From Rhodoferax sp. (GTDB lineage: Bacteria > Pseudomonadota > Gammaproteobacteria > Burkholderiales > Burkholderiaceae_C), in the NCBI RefSeq assembly GCF_010365055.1, contig NZ_JAAFHA010000005.1:27867-91866 (forward strand): a DNA stretch of 64,000 bases, given 5' to 3'. Below are positions 29,650-39,731 of the stretch, piece after piece. Under the pieces are notes generated by a model. It was given only the letters and a program-made list of their open reading frames with translations. It did not search any database and had not been told where the DNA came from. The first letter of the stretch is position 1, and each line of letters starts with the position of its first letter. The position numbers and the translations under genes are program-made.

Positions 29650-31182
29650 TCACAGCGGAATATTGCCGTGCTTGCGCCACGGGTTCTCAACCTTCTTGTC
29701 GCGCAGCATCACCAACGAACGGCAAATGCGTTTGCGGGTTTCGTGTGGCAGGATCACGTCGTCGATGAAGCCGCGCGCGCCGGCCACAAAGGGGTTGGCA
29801 AAGCGGGCTTTGTACTCGGCCTCTTTGGCCGCGATCTTGGCGGGGTCGCTCTTGTCTTCACGGAAGATGATTTCCACCGCGCCCTTGGCCCCCATCACCG
29901 CAATCTCAGCATTGGGCCAGGCAAAGTTCACATCGCCGCGCAGGTGCTTGGAGCTCATCACGTCATAAGCGCCACCATAGGCTTTACGCGTGATGACGGT
30001 GATCTTGGGCACCGTGCACTCGGCAAAGGCATAGAGCAGCTTGGCGCCATGCTTGATGATGCCGCCGTACTCTTGCGCCGTGCCGGGCATGAAGCCGGGC
30101 ACATCGACAAAGGTGATGACCGGAATATTGAACGCATCGCAAAAGCGCACAAAGCGCGCCGCCTTGATGGAGCTCTTGATGTCCAGGCAACCAGCCAGCA
30201 CCAGCGGCTGATTGGCCACGATGCCCACGGTCTGTCCTTCCATGCGGCCAAAGCCGATCAGGATGTTTTTGGCGTACTCGGGCTGCAGCTCAAAAAAGTC
30301 ACCGTCGTCGACGGTCTTGACGATCAGCTCTTTCATGTCATAGGGCTTGTTCGCGTTATCGGGCACCAGCGAGTCCAGGCTCAGGTCCATGCGCTCGGCC
30401 GGGTCACCGCTGCGGCGCACTGGCGCTCTCTCGCGGTTGTTGAGCGGCAGGTAGTTGTAGAGGCGGCGCAGCATCAAGAGCGCTTCCACATCGTTCTCAA
30501 ACGCCAGATCGGCCACACCACTTTTGGTCGTGTGGCTGATGGCGCCACCGAGTTCCTCGGCGGTCACCTCTTCATGGGTCACGGTCTTCACCACCTCGGG
30601 GCCGGTCACGAACATGTAGGAGCTGTCTTTGACCATGAAGATGAAGTCGGTCATGGCCGGCGAGTACACGGCACCACCGGCACACGGGCCCATGATCATG
30701 CTGATCTGCGGCACCACGCCGCTGGCCATCACGTTGCGCTGAAACACGTCGGCGTAACCGCCCAGAGACGCCACACCCTCCTGAATGCGGGCACCGCCCG
30801 AGTCGTTGAGACCAATCACGGGGGCACCGACCTTCATGGCCTGATCCATCACTTTGCAAATTTTTTCCGCGTGCGCCTCACTCAAGGCACCACCAAACAC
30901 GGTGAAATCCTGGCTGAACACAAACACCAGGCGGCCATTGATCATGCCGTAGCCTGTCACCACACCATCGCCCGGAATCTTCTGGTCCTGCATGCCGAAA
31001 TCGACGCAGCGGTGCTCCACGAACATGTCCCACTCTTCAAACGTGCCCTCGTCGAGCAGCAACTCCAGGCGTTCACGGGCGGTGAGCTTGCCCTTTTTGT
31101 GTTGCGCGTCAATGCGCTTTTGGCCACCCCCCAAGCGCGCAAGCTCGCGTTTGGCTTCAAGTTGTTCAAGGATGTCGTGCAT
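29650..31182 (-). CDS. pccB: propionyl-CoA carboxylase beta subunit
   Basis: The 510-residue carboxyltransferase subunit that moves CO2 from biotin to propionyl-CoA. Two crotonase-fold halves are visible. The N-half has [19 protein letters not shown] and [17 protein letters not shown]; the C-half has [23 protein letters not shown] and [12 protein letters not shown], both characteristic of PccB. Length is normal. It lies between meaB and pccA on the same strand; the gap on each side holds repeat material. Confidence 0.95.
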   Translation of the reverse strand: MHDILEQLEAKRELARLGGGQKRIDAQHKKGKLTARERLELLLDEGTFEEWDMFVEHRCVDFGMQDQKIPGDGVVTGYGMINGRLVFVFSQDFTVFGGALSEAHAEKICKVMDQAMKVGAPVIGLNDSGGARIQEGVASLGGYADVFQRNVMASGVVPQISMIMGPCAGGAVYSPAMTDFIFMVKDSSYMFVTGPEVVKTVTHEEVTAEELGGAISHTTKSGVADLAFENDVEALLMLRRLYNYLPLNNRERAPVRRSGDPAERMDLSLDSLVPDNANKPYDMKELIVKTVDDGDFFELQPEYAKNILIGFGRMEGQTVGIVANQPLVLAGCLDIKSSIKAARFVRFCDAFNIPVITFVDVPGFMPGTAQEYGGIIKHGAKLLYAFAECTVPKITVITRKAYGGAYDVMSSKHLRGDVNFAWPNAEIAVMGAKGAVEIIFREDKSDPAKIAAKEAEYKARFANPFVAGARGFIDDVILPHETRKRICRSLVMLRDKKVENPWRKHGNIPL

Positions 31183-31224
31183 GGTTTTCTCTTTCTTAAG
31201 GTGTGATCGTCTCGGTCGATTTAT

Positions 31225-31278
31225 ACTATTACTTTTATAGCTAACTATGCCCTATTTACCTGGGCTAGAAGCATATTT
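31225..31278 (+). repeat. dispersed repeat copy H, overlapping meaB 3' end
   Basis: CTATTACTTTTATAGCTA palindromic half followed by a degraded core (CCTGGGCTAGAAGC). The copy runs from the pccB-meaB gap into the last codons and the stop of meaB. Confidence 0.5.
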
Positions 31279-32336
31279 CGTGCTGCAGTGGAGGCCGCCA
31301 TACGGCCCTCCAGCACTTGCTTTGTAAACTGCGGCAGCAATTGATTGACTTGCGGATGCTCACGAAACGCCTGTTTCAAGCCGGCATCAATGCGCTCCCA
31401 CATCCAGGCCAGCGATTGCTGCTGGCGCCGCGCGCCAAACCTGCCGCTATCAAGCTGCAAGGATCTGAATTGCAGCACTGCGGCCCAGAAAGTGTCAACG
31501 CCCTGCCCCTGCAGCGCGCTAAGCTGGATCACCTGCGGGTGCCAGATTTTTTCGTCATGGTGCATGTGCTGCGGGTTGCCGTGCAGCCCCAGCAAGCGCA
31601 GTGACGAGGTGATCTGGGCGCGCGCGCGCGTCGCGGCGTTGGGGTCGATGTCGGCCTTGTTGATGACGACCAGGTCGGCCAGTTCCATCACGCCTTTCTT
31701 GATGGCCTGCAGATCGTCACCCGCGTTGGGCAACTGCATCAGCACGAACATGTCGGTCATGTTGGCCACCGCCGTCTCGGACTGGCCGACGCCCACGGTT
31801 TCGACAATCACCACGTCATAACCGGCGGCCTCGCACACCAGCATTGCCTCGCGCGTTTTCTCGGCCACGCCCCCCAAAGTGCCGCTGCTGGGGCTGGGGC
31901 GAATGTAGGCGTGCTCGTGCACCGAGAGCCTTTCCATGCGCGTCTTGTCGCCCAGGATGGAGCCGCCCGAGACGGTGCTGGAGGGGTCAATGGTGAGAAC
32001 GGCGACGCGGTGGCCCTGCGCAATCAGGTACAGGCCCAGAGCCTCAATAAAGGTCGACTTGCCGACGCCCGGAACGCCGCTGATGCCCAGACGAAACGAC
32101 TTGCCGGTGTGAGGCAGCAAGGCGGTCAAAAGCTCGTCAGCCTGCAGCCGGTGGTCGGCGCGGGTCGATTCCAGCAAGGTGATGGCTTTGGCGATGGCGC
32201 GGCGTTGCTGCGGCGGCGTGCCCTGCAAAATCGCTTCATGCAAGCGGTTCCAAGGCGTACCCTGCGATGCCGAGCCCGCTATTAAATAAGAAGCTGCTTG
32301 TGCAGTCTGGACGGGGGCTACAGGCTTATTTCTCAT
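31245..32336 (-). CDS. meaB: methylmalonyl-CoA mutase GTPase chaperone MeaB (ArgK)
   Basis: A 363-residue G3E-family GTPase that protects and reloads the B12-dependent mutase. P-loop GVPGVGKST near residue 86-94, then [15 protein letters not shown] and NKAD for guanine recognition. The dimerisation region is C-terminal. The first 20 codons ([20 protein letters not shown]) lie on dispersed repeat copy E and have no family match; the conserved part starts around [13 protein letters not shown]. The start overlaps the toxin-gene stop by 4 bp. Confidence 0.93.
   Translation of the reverse strand: MRNKPVAPVQTAQAASYLIAGSASQGTPWNRLHEAILQGTPPQQRRAIAKAITLLESTRADHRLQADELLTALLPHTGKSFRLGISGVPGVGKSTFIEALGLYLIAQGHRVAVLTIDPSSTVSGGSILGDKTRMERLSVHEHAYIRPSPSSGTLGGVAEKTREAMLVCEAAGYDVVIVETVGVGQSETAVANMTDMFVLMQLPNAGDDLQAIKKGVMELADLVVINKADIDPNAATRARAQITSSLRLLGLHGNPQHMHHDEKIWHPQVIQLSALQGQGVDTFWAAVLQFRSLQLDSGRFGARRQQQSLAWMWERIDAGLKQAFREHPQVNQLLPQFTKQVLEGRMAASTAARNMLLAQVNRA
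32278..32331 (+). repeat. dispersed repeat copy E, forming the meaB 5' end
   Basis: GCTATTAAATAAGAAGCTG, a variable stretch, then GGACGGGGGCTACAGGC and an A/T tail, the same layout as the intergenic copies. On the opposite strand it encodes most of the MeaB N-terminus. Confidence 0.65.
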
Positions 32337-32773
32337 AAAATTTCAAACGAGCGACCATCAGGCAGCCGATAGCGCGAGAAGTCGCGCACATCCAGCGTCA
32401 TGATGCGAGTGACACCCGTTTGCTCGGCCAACCACAGCAGCGAGGCATCGGCCAGATCCATTTCAGAGCGTGGTGCTTGCGTATAGCGGTGCATGAGATC
32501 GGCAAAATCAATCAGTTCCTCTTGTTCAAATGGATACACCGAAATGGCGCCATGGCCCAACCAACGCAACAAGGTGTAACGCTGCGGCGGTGCCACCATG
32601 TAACTGGCCTCAGTCACGCAGGGCCAGGTCGTTGACAGAGACCAACGTTGCTCTGACGCGCTTTGAAACAAGGTCTGGTAATGCTGCCCTTTGGGCTGGT
32701 CAGTGCCAAAAACAGCCACCAGCGCGCTGGCATCAATCAGTGCTGCTGGCATGCTTGGCCTTGAGTCGTTCAA
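32333..32773 (-). CDS. PIN-domain toxin, VapC-like
   Basis: A 146-residue PIN ribonuclease. Acidic residues are placed as in the family: Asp in [11 protein letters not shown] near the N-terminus, Glu in the VTEASY region, Asp in [13 protein letters not shown], and Asp in [12 protein letters not shown]. Such toxins cleave tRNA or other RNA until bound by the antitoxin. The start at 32773 overlaps the antitoxin gene by 41 bp, and its stop overlaps meaB by 4 bp. The pair sits between the mutase and MeaB genes. Confidence 0.82.
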   Translation of the reverse strand: MNDSRPSMPAALIDASALVAVFGTDQPKGQHYQTLFQSASEQRWSLSTTWPCVTEASYMVAPPQRYTLLRWLGHGAISVYPFEQEELIDFADLMHRYTQAPRSEMDLADASLLWLAEQTGVTRIMTLDVRDFSRYRLPDGRSFEIL

Positions 32774-33020
32774 TCAGTTGCGCTCTGGATGCATCGGTGT
32801 CATAAGGCTGTTCCCACCCCTGGTAGGCCAGCGTGACCGATTGGTATTCAGGTCGACTTTCTTCCGCCTTGAGAGCTGTCATCAATTCAAACGGATTTTT
32901 TCGCCCCAGCGCACGCTCGACGGCATCGATGATGAACTGCGACTTAGTCAGGCCCTTGCGCTTGGCGGCAAGTTCCAACTCTTTCTCAAGCAAGGGATCC
33001 ATGCGAACAGACACAGCCAT
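32733..33020 (-). CDS. ribbon-helix-helix antitoxin, VapB-like
   Basis: A 95-residue protein. The N-terminal ribbon-helix-helix domain runs MAVSVRMDPLLEKELELAAK to SQFIIDAVERAL and would bind the operator. The C-terminal acidic tail (LKAEESRPEYQSVTL onward) is the likely toxin-binding part. ATG 33020 is preferred over the upstream ATG because it begins the conserved fold. It lies 47 bp after the mutase stop and overlaps the toxin gene. Confidence 0.8.
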   Translation of the reverse strand: MAVSVRMDPLLEKELELAAKRKGLTKSQFIIDAVERALGRKNPFELMTALKAEESRPEYQSVTLAYQGWEQPYDTDASRAQLIERLKAKHASSTD

Positions 33021-33067
33021 GATCGGCTCCGGGTGAAATACGGTATTACAGTATAACAACGGTCAAT

Positions 33068-35248
<2,181 letters not shown>

Positions 35249-35338
35249 GACAGAGGCCGCTCGCAATGGGTTGATCGAAGTCAATCGTGTACCGAATCGC
35301 ACCGGACCCCTGCGGCCCTGTGCATGCCTCGGCAAACC

Positions 35339-35397
35339 AATTGTAGTTCACGTTATTTATAATTATTGATTCAGAATATTGTTTCAAGCTTACAATT
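35339..35397. promoter_or_regulatory. divergent promoter region between scpA and the GntR gene
   Basis: An AT-rich stretch in an otherwise GC-rich context. AATTGTA (35339-35345) and TACAATT (35391-35397) form a 7-bp inverted repeat around it, and TTGA...TCAA half-sites lie inside. It probably holds both divergent promoters and the operator for the neighbouring GntR-type regulator. Confidence 0.45.
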
Positions 35398-35403
35398 CGC
35401 CCC

Positions 35404-36051
35404 ATGGCAGCGCTTTCCCTTTCTCCTCGCGCACTCTATGAAGAGGTGGCTGAGCTCCTGCGTCAGCGCATTTTCACGCGTGAACTGGCGCCCGGCAGCT
35501 GGATTGACGAACTGAAAATTGCCGAAGCCTATGGCATCAGCCGCACACCGCTGCGTGAAGCGCTCAAAGTGCTGGCGGCCGAAGGGCTGGTCACCATGAA
35601 GGTGCGCCGTGGCGCTTATGTGACCGAGGTATCCGAGCGCGACTTGTCAGATGTGTACCACCTGCTCAGCCTGCTGGAATCTGATGGTGCCGGCGTGGTG
35701 GCAACCACGGCCACGGCACCCCAAATCGAAGAGCTGCAGGCGCTGCACCTTGAACTGGAAGCGGCTGCCGCCCCGGACGGCCAAAACCGGGAACTCTTTT
35801 TTGAGATTAACGAACGCTTCCACATGCGCTTGCTGGAGATTGCCAACAACCGCTGGCGCAACCAGATGGTGGCCGACTTGCGCAAGGTGATGAAGCTCAA
35901 CCGCCACAACTCGCTGCTGAAATCCGGGCGCATCGAGGAATCATTGAATGAACACCGTGCCCTGATGGCGGCCCTTGCGGCACGGGACGCGGCGCTGTCC
36001 GTGCGGCGGATGCAGGAGCACTTCAAGAACGGGCTGGAAGCCGCCAACTGA
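35404..36051 (+). CDS. GntR-family regulator, FCD (FadR-like) subgroup
   Basis: 215 residues. N-terminal winged helix (about 8-75) with LRQRIFTRELAPGSWIDELKIAE and the recognition segment YGISRTPLREALKVLAAEGL. The C-terminal FCD ligand domain has three helices with ERFHMRLLEIANN and NEHRALMAALAARD, whose His and Asp/Asn usually bind a metal and an organic acid. Transcribed divergently from the mutase gene, so it likely represses the methylmalonyl-CoA genes until a pathway intermediate is present. Confidence 0.88.
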   Translation: MAALSLSPRALYEEVAELLRQRIFTRELAPGSWIDELKIAEAYGISRTPLREALKVLAAEGLVTMKVRRGAYVTEVSERDLSDVYHLLSLLESDGAGVVATTATAPQIEELQALHLELEAAAAPDGQNRELFFEINERFHMRLLEIANNRWRNQMVADLRKVMKLNRHNSLLKSGRIEESLNEHRALMAALAARDAALSVRRMQEHFKNGLEAAN

Positions 36052-36059
36052 ACCGTGGT

Positions 36060-37346
36060 TCAGAAGGCGTAAAACGGGCCGGTTCCCAGCATCGATGCCT
36101 GCCCCTCGATGCCAAAAAACACCCGTCGGCCGTAAAAGAAGGGTAAACCCCAATCAAAGGTAGACGGATGGCCTGGGATGTCACCAATGCCGCCCGCCAA
36201 GGTGGGCAGCACGTGATTGACGCCACCGGCAAACAAGTCGGTCGCTTTGTCAACGGAAAACGAGATGGCACTTGTCGCCCGATTGGCCCCCACCAATGTG
36301 GCCGACAAATTGACAGGCGACGTTGGACAATAAAACCCGTCAGCACTGGTCCCACATTTTGTGATCGTGGAATCAAAGAACAAGCCATTGGAGCCCGAGT
36401 CGAAAAAGCTGTTGGTAAAGCTGCTGGGCAGGTTTTGCCCTGCCAGCAAGGTAGTGACATAGCCCACAGAATCGGTTGTCAGAACCGCGCCGGGGGTCCA
36501 TCGGTTATTGGGCTGTGTGCCGATGCCGAAAATCAGCGATCCGTTCAGACTGGGTGCACCGGCCGCACTCACACCTGGCAAGTCGATCAGCACGCCATTG
36601 CTGTCAGATGCGAACAAGGGCACCGGGTTCTTCACCTGTTGGGCGATACTGGTTTTCGCACCGGTGGTGGCGGTGCAGTTGGCGTCAGTGCAGGTGTAAT
36701 AAGAACCGTTGTTGACAATTTGGTTGCAGCGTTCCCCACAGTCTTCCTTGAACAGGCCAATCCCAAGGATGCCGTTCGCGCCAAGTACCGTTGCGTTGGT
36801 GATCGCCGTACCGCCGACCGAACATGCAGCCGCCAGGCCGTTGAACGCCGGGTCTGCGATGACTTGAATCGGCACACTGGCGGCCGTCATGCCGCCCATC
36901 ACCACATCGGCCTTCACCACCGGGCCCCAGGCAAAGCTGTCGTCGACAAACTTCGCACAATTGAGCAGAGGAGAACCGTTGGCGCCGGTCGACTGCTTCA
37001 GGTTCAAGGTGGGATCCATCGCGCTGGCCAACAGCCGCACGCCAAAGGAGCCGGTATCCACCAGCACGTGCTCAATGGTCTTGCATTGCGTGCTGTCGGG
37101 ACTGCAGACCTTGACCGTGGTGTACAGGCGGTTGACGTTGTAGCCCGTGCCGGAGGGGCCAGCGTCTACCGTCAGTTGGCTCACGTTGGCCGCCGCGGGC
37201 ACAGGCTGTACCACAGGTGCACTCGGCGCTTCAGGCGTAACGGACACAGGCGTCGAGTCGCCGCCACCGCCGCCACCGCACGCCGTGACGAGCGTCGCAA
37301 CCAGCGCCAGCGCGAGGGCGCGATTCAAGAATTTATTGCAGTACAT
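36060..37346 (-). CDS. DUF3443 lipoprotein with pepsin-like motifs
   Basis: 428 residues. Lipoprotein signal ending TLVTAC, then a glycine run. Two Asp motifs lie about 220 residues apart: VLVDTGSFG (Asp97) and FFDSGSNG (Asp316). Between them come NGILGIGLF (about 191-199) and GSLIFGIGTQPNN (about 269-281). This order mirrors two-lobed A1 aspartic proteases (first DTGS, then GILGLA, then the G-x-x-x-FG turn, then the second DTG/DSG). I know the family as DUF3443 of unknown function; protease activity is inference. Overlaps the DUF2844 gene by 14 bp. Confidence 0.75.
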   Translation of the reverse strand: MYCNKFLNRALALALVATLVTACGGGGGGDSTPVSVTPEAPSAPVVQPVPAAANVSQLTVDAGPSGTGYNVNRLYTTVKVCSPDSTQCKTIEHVLVDTGSFGVRLLASAMDPTLNLKQSTGANGSPLLNCAKFVDDSFAWGPVVKADVVMGGMTAASVPIQVIADPAFNGLAAACSVGGTAITNATVLGANGILGIGLFKEDCGERCNQIVNNGSYYTCTDANCTATTGAKTSIAQQVKNPVPLFASDSNGVLIDLPGVSAAGAPSLNGSLIFGIGTQPNNRWTPGAVLTTDSVGYVTTLLAGQNLPSSFTNSFFDSGSNGLFFDSTITKCGTSADGFYCPTSPVNLSATLVGANRATSAISFSVDKATDLFAGGVNHVLPTLAGGIGDIPGHPSTFDWGLPFFYGRRVFFGIEGQASMLGTGPFYAF

Positions 37347-37833
37347 CTTTGATATTGAGACCGGTCGGGATCAGGGCCGGCGCATAGGCATGTCCAAAAA
37401 AATTTCGCATCCGGCCGCCCGATTGAATGACAAGATTGGGATGCTCAATGCTCACCGGTCCTCCGCGTCGTCCCGCAGCGCGAAGCCGTTCAGTTTCCTG
37501 CTTGAAGGTGTTGAAATAAGTGCCCAGCAGCGCGCTCAGATCGGGCAACACCGGCCCCTGCCACGACACCGCAAAAACAATTCCGGCAGGCGTCGCATAT
37601 TCGCGAACGGTGGTTCCATTTTCAAGCTGAATCTCGTGAAGCGTGTAAAGACTGCTTGGGGCCACGGGCGTGACAGCCTGCATTTTTGCAGCGGGCACCG
37701 CAGACGACGCTGCAGTAGCCCCGGCTGCCCAGGGTGACTGCCCCAAAGTGGCAGTCGCCGCGCCGGCGCTGACTGTCAACACCAAGCCGAGCAGCAGCCG
37801 AAGCTGATTGAGCAAGTGGTTCAGGCTCATCAT
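37333..37833 (-). CDS. DUF2844 exported protein
   Basis: 166 residues with an N-terminal signal peptide (LLLGLVLTVSAGAATATLG). The mature part contains the family stretch LHEIQLENGTTVREYATPAGIVFAVSWQGP and ends with NLVIQSGGRMRNFFGHAYAPALIP. Function unknown. It is sandwiched by overlaps (4 bp with the small gene upstream, 14 bp with DUF3443), so the three are almost certainly one operon; DUF2844 and DUF3443 are commonly neighbours in Burkholderiales. Confidence 0.82.
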   Translation of the reverse strand: MMSLNHLLNQLRLLLGLVLTVSAGAATATLGQSPWAAGATAASSAVPAAKMQAVTPVAPSSLYTLHEIQLENGTTVREYATPAGIVFAVSWQGPVLPDLSALLGTYFNTFKQETERLRAAGRRGGPVSIEHPNLVIQSGGRMRNFFGHAYAPALIPTGLNIKDVLQ

Positions 37834-38057
37834 TGATCCGGCGACTCGGGCCGCTTCTGTTGCATCGCCTCTTCAACCGATTTTTTGACTTGGTCCTGCA
37901 ACTGCTGGCTTTGTTGCTGCGGCGTGCCCACTGGAGCCGAAACGCCAGACTGGGTTGCGGGTGCTGTGCCTGCCACCGCGCCCAACTGTTTTTTGGCCAG
38001 CAGCCCAACGACGACCAGCGCCAACAACAAACCCAAAATACCCATACCTGCTCTCAT
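37830..38057 (-). CDS. small single-pass membrane protein
   Basis: 75 residues: one N-terminal membrane helix (GILGLLLALVVVGLLAKK), a Ser/Thr/Pro linker, and a glutamine-rich amphipathic tail. Not a recognised family. First gene of the DUF2844-DUF3443 unit with a 4-bp overlap, so probably an inner-membrane partner of the two exported proteins. Confidence 0.65.
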   Translation of the reverse strand: MRAGMGILGLLLALVVVGLLAKKQLGAVAGTAPATQSGVSAPVGTPQQQSQQLQDQVKKSVEEAMQQKRPESPDQ

Positions 38058-38202
38058 TTCTCACCTCTTTCTGGTCTTGCGCTGAACAACTCATCCTCAT
38101 GCCACCCCTCTGCGATGCCACTGGGCGACCCCCTGAATTTCGATTATTACCAAGGTCGAGCATCAATAACGCAATATCGCGAGTCAACTAGACATCTACA
38201 CG

Positions 38203-38260
38203 TTTTAAGCCTCTAGCCCCCGTGTATATTGCATACATAGCTATTAATATGAAAGCAAAC
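38203..38260 (-). repeat. dispersed ~55-bp repeat, copy D
   Basis: On the minus strand it has a TTAATAGCTATG left half, a variable middle, then CACGGGGGCTAGAGGC and an A/T tail. Near-identical layout to copy A. The surrounding gap 38058-38351 shows no gene I can support. Confidence 0.75.
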
Positions 38261-38351
38261 AGCCTCTGACATGGCAAGCGCCTCGGGCATTGTCGGGGCA
38301 GTCGGGACAACATCCGCGTTGGCGTTGCCATTTGAAATATTCATTTACAAC

Positions 38352-38387
38352 TTTTTTCGGCCGCCCACCGCACGCGGCGGGCGGCCT
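38352..38387 (-). terminator. intrinsic terminator after the amino-acid-binding gene
   Basis: On the minus strand GGCCGCCCGCCGCG folds against TGCGGTGGGCGGCC and is followed at once by a run ending in CGAAAAAAG read as template; on the RNA strand of the binding-protein gene the stem lies about 30 bases past the stop codon. A strong GC stem with an adjacent homopolymer run. Confidence 0.65.
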
Positions 38388-38418
38388 CAAATGACCAAGG
38401 GTCTAACCTAATTCAATA

Positions 38419-39552
38419 TCAATAACTTGCCAGTGGCACTGGCAAGGCGTTCTTGAAGGTGTAGACCGTGATCGGCGCCTGCTTCATGTTGCCCTTGTCG
38501 TCATAGCTGTAGGTGCCAGCGACGCCCTTGTAACTCGACTTGTAGATTTCTGCGCCGACCTTGTTCGGGTCGATGGAGTTGGCCTTTTGCATGGACTCGC
38601 CAATGAACATGGTCTGGTCATAAAAAGGCGCGGCGTACACATCGGGGTCCAGGCCAAAGCGCTTCTTGAACTTCGCCTTGAAGGCCGGGCCGTTGGCGGC
38701 CTTGTCCAGAATCGAACCACCCTGGGCACAAAAGACCACGTCATTGACCGCTTCACCACCGAGTTTTCCCATTTCAGGGCTGCACAACGTGTCGCCGCCC
38801 AGCAACTTGGTCTTGAGCGCGAGCTGCTGCATCTGACGCGCCATAGGTCCGGCCTGCGGTGCATAGCCGCCGAAGAAGATGGCTTCTGGCTTCTTGGCCT
38901 TCAAGCTGGTCAGGATGGCGGTGAAATCGGTCGCTTTGTCGGTCGTGAATTCCTGACCCACCACGCTCAGCCCCAACTTCTTGGCTTCTTTGGTGAATTC
39001 TTCGGCCACGCCCTGGCCAAAGGCGGTGCGGTCGTCAATCACGGCCACCGATTTGAGCTTGAGCACATTGTCCGCATAAGCGGCCATGCTGGCGCCAATC
39101 TGGTTGTCGCTGGCAATGATCCGGAACAGGTTCTTGTAGCCGCCCAGCGTGACTTTGGGGTTGGTGCCCACGGTTGACAGCATGGCGCCGCCCTGGCTGT
39201 ACAGGCGCGATGCCGGCACCGCCACGCCCGAGCAATACGGACCCATGACAAATTTGACGCCGCTGTCGACCAGCTTTTGCGCCACCATGACGCCGGCTCT
39301 GGGGTCGCATTGGTCGTCTTCGGACAACAGTTCAAATTTAAGGGTCTTGCCCCCGACGCTGATCTTTTTGCTGTTGAGGTCTTCAATCGCCAGGCGCACG
39401 CCGTTTTCGTTGTCCTTGCCGGCAAAGGCGTTGGCGCCTGACAAGGGGCCGCTCAGGCCGATGACGACCTTTTGTTCCTGCGCATAAGCCTGGCTGGCAA
39501 AGGCCAGCGCCAGAGCGCCAACCAGGGGAAGGAGTGTGCTTTTGAGTTTCAT
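38419..39552 (-). CDS. branched-chain amino acid ABC transporter substrate-binding protein
   Basis: 377 residues with a clear signal peptide ending SQAYA-QE. The mature protein is a type I periplasmic binding fold of the LivJ/LivK family: VIGLSGPLSGANAFAGKDNENGV at the start, GPYCSGVAVPASRLY and FFGGYAPQAGPMARQM later. It should bind an amino acid or related carboxylate for an ABC permease encoded elsewhere. Monocistronic here, with its own terminator. Neighbouring putA suggests amino acid supply for catabolism, but the ligand cannot be read from sequence. Confidence 0.9.
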   Translation of the reverse strand: MKLKSTLLPLVGALALAFASQAYAQEQKVVIGLSGPLSGANAFAGKDNENGVRLAIEDLNSKKISVGGKTLKFELLSEDDQCDPRAGVMVAQKLVDSGVKFVMGPYCSGVAVPASRLYSQGGAMLSTVGTNPKVTLGGYKNLFRIIASDNQIGASMAAYADNVLKLKSVAVIDDRTAFGQGVAEEFTKEAKKLGLSVVGQEFTTDKATDFTAILTSLKAKKPEAIFFGGYAPQAGPMARQMQQLALKTKLLGGDTLCSPEMGKLGGEAVNDVVFCAQGGSILDKAANGPAFKAKFKKRFGLDPDVYAAPFYDQTMFIGESMQKANSIDPNKVGAEIYKSSYKGVAGTYSYDDKGNMKQAPITVYTFKNALPVPLASY

Positions 39553-39602
39553 GTGTGTTTCCTGAAAGTAAGGGGGCCGGTTTTGGGGCCTGGGTTTTGA
39601 TT

Positions 39603-39620
39603 TGGATTGGATTGGATTGG
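39603..39620. repeat. short tandem repeat TGGAT x3
   Basis: Three perfect TGGAT units follow one another in the gap between putA and the binding-protein gene, a possible slippage site. A GGTGCC/GGCACC hairpin at about 39698-39716 may be a weak putA terminator. Confidence 0.5.
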
Positions 39621-39731
39621 GGTCGATCCGGTCGTCACGGCGGTGTCTTGAATTTCATTGAGGTCTCCTCGTTGTGGGTTCTTTTGAATCAGCTCAGGGT
39701 GCCGCTCTGGCACCTGAACCTGCTGCACGGC

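Noticed and set aside
29404-29690. Small minus-strand frames in the pccB-pccA gap
   Set aside because: They lie within the inverted-repeat element and read as translated repeat rather than genes.
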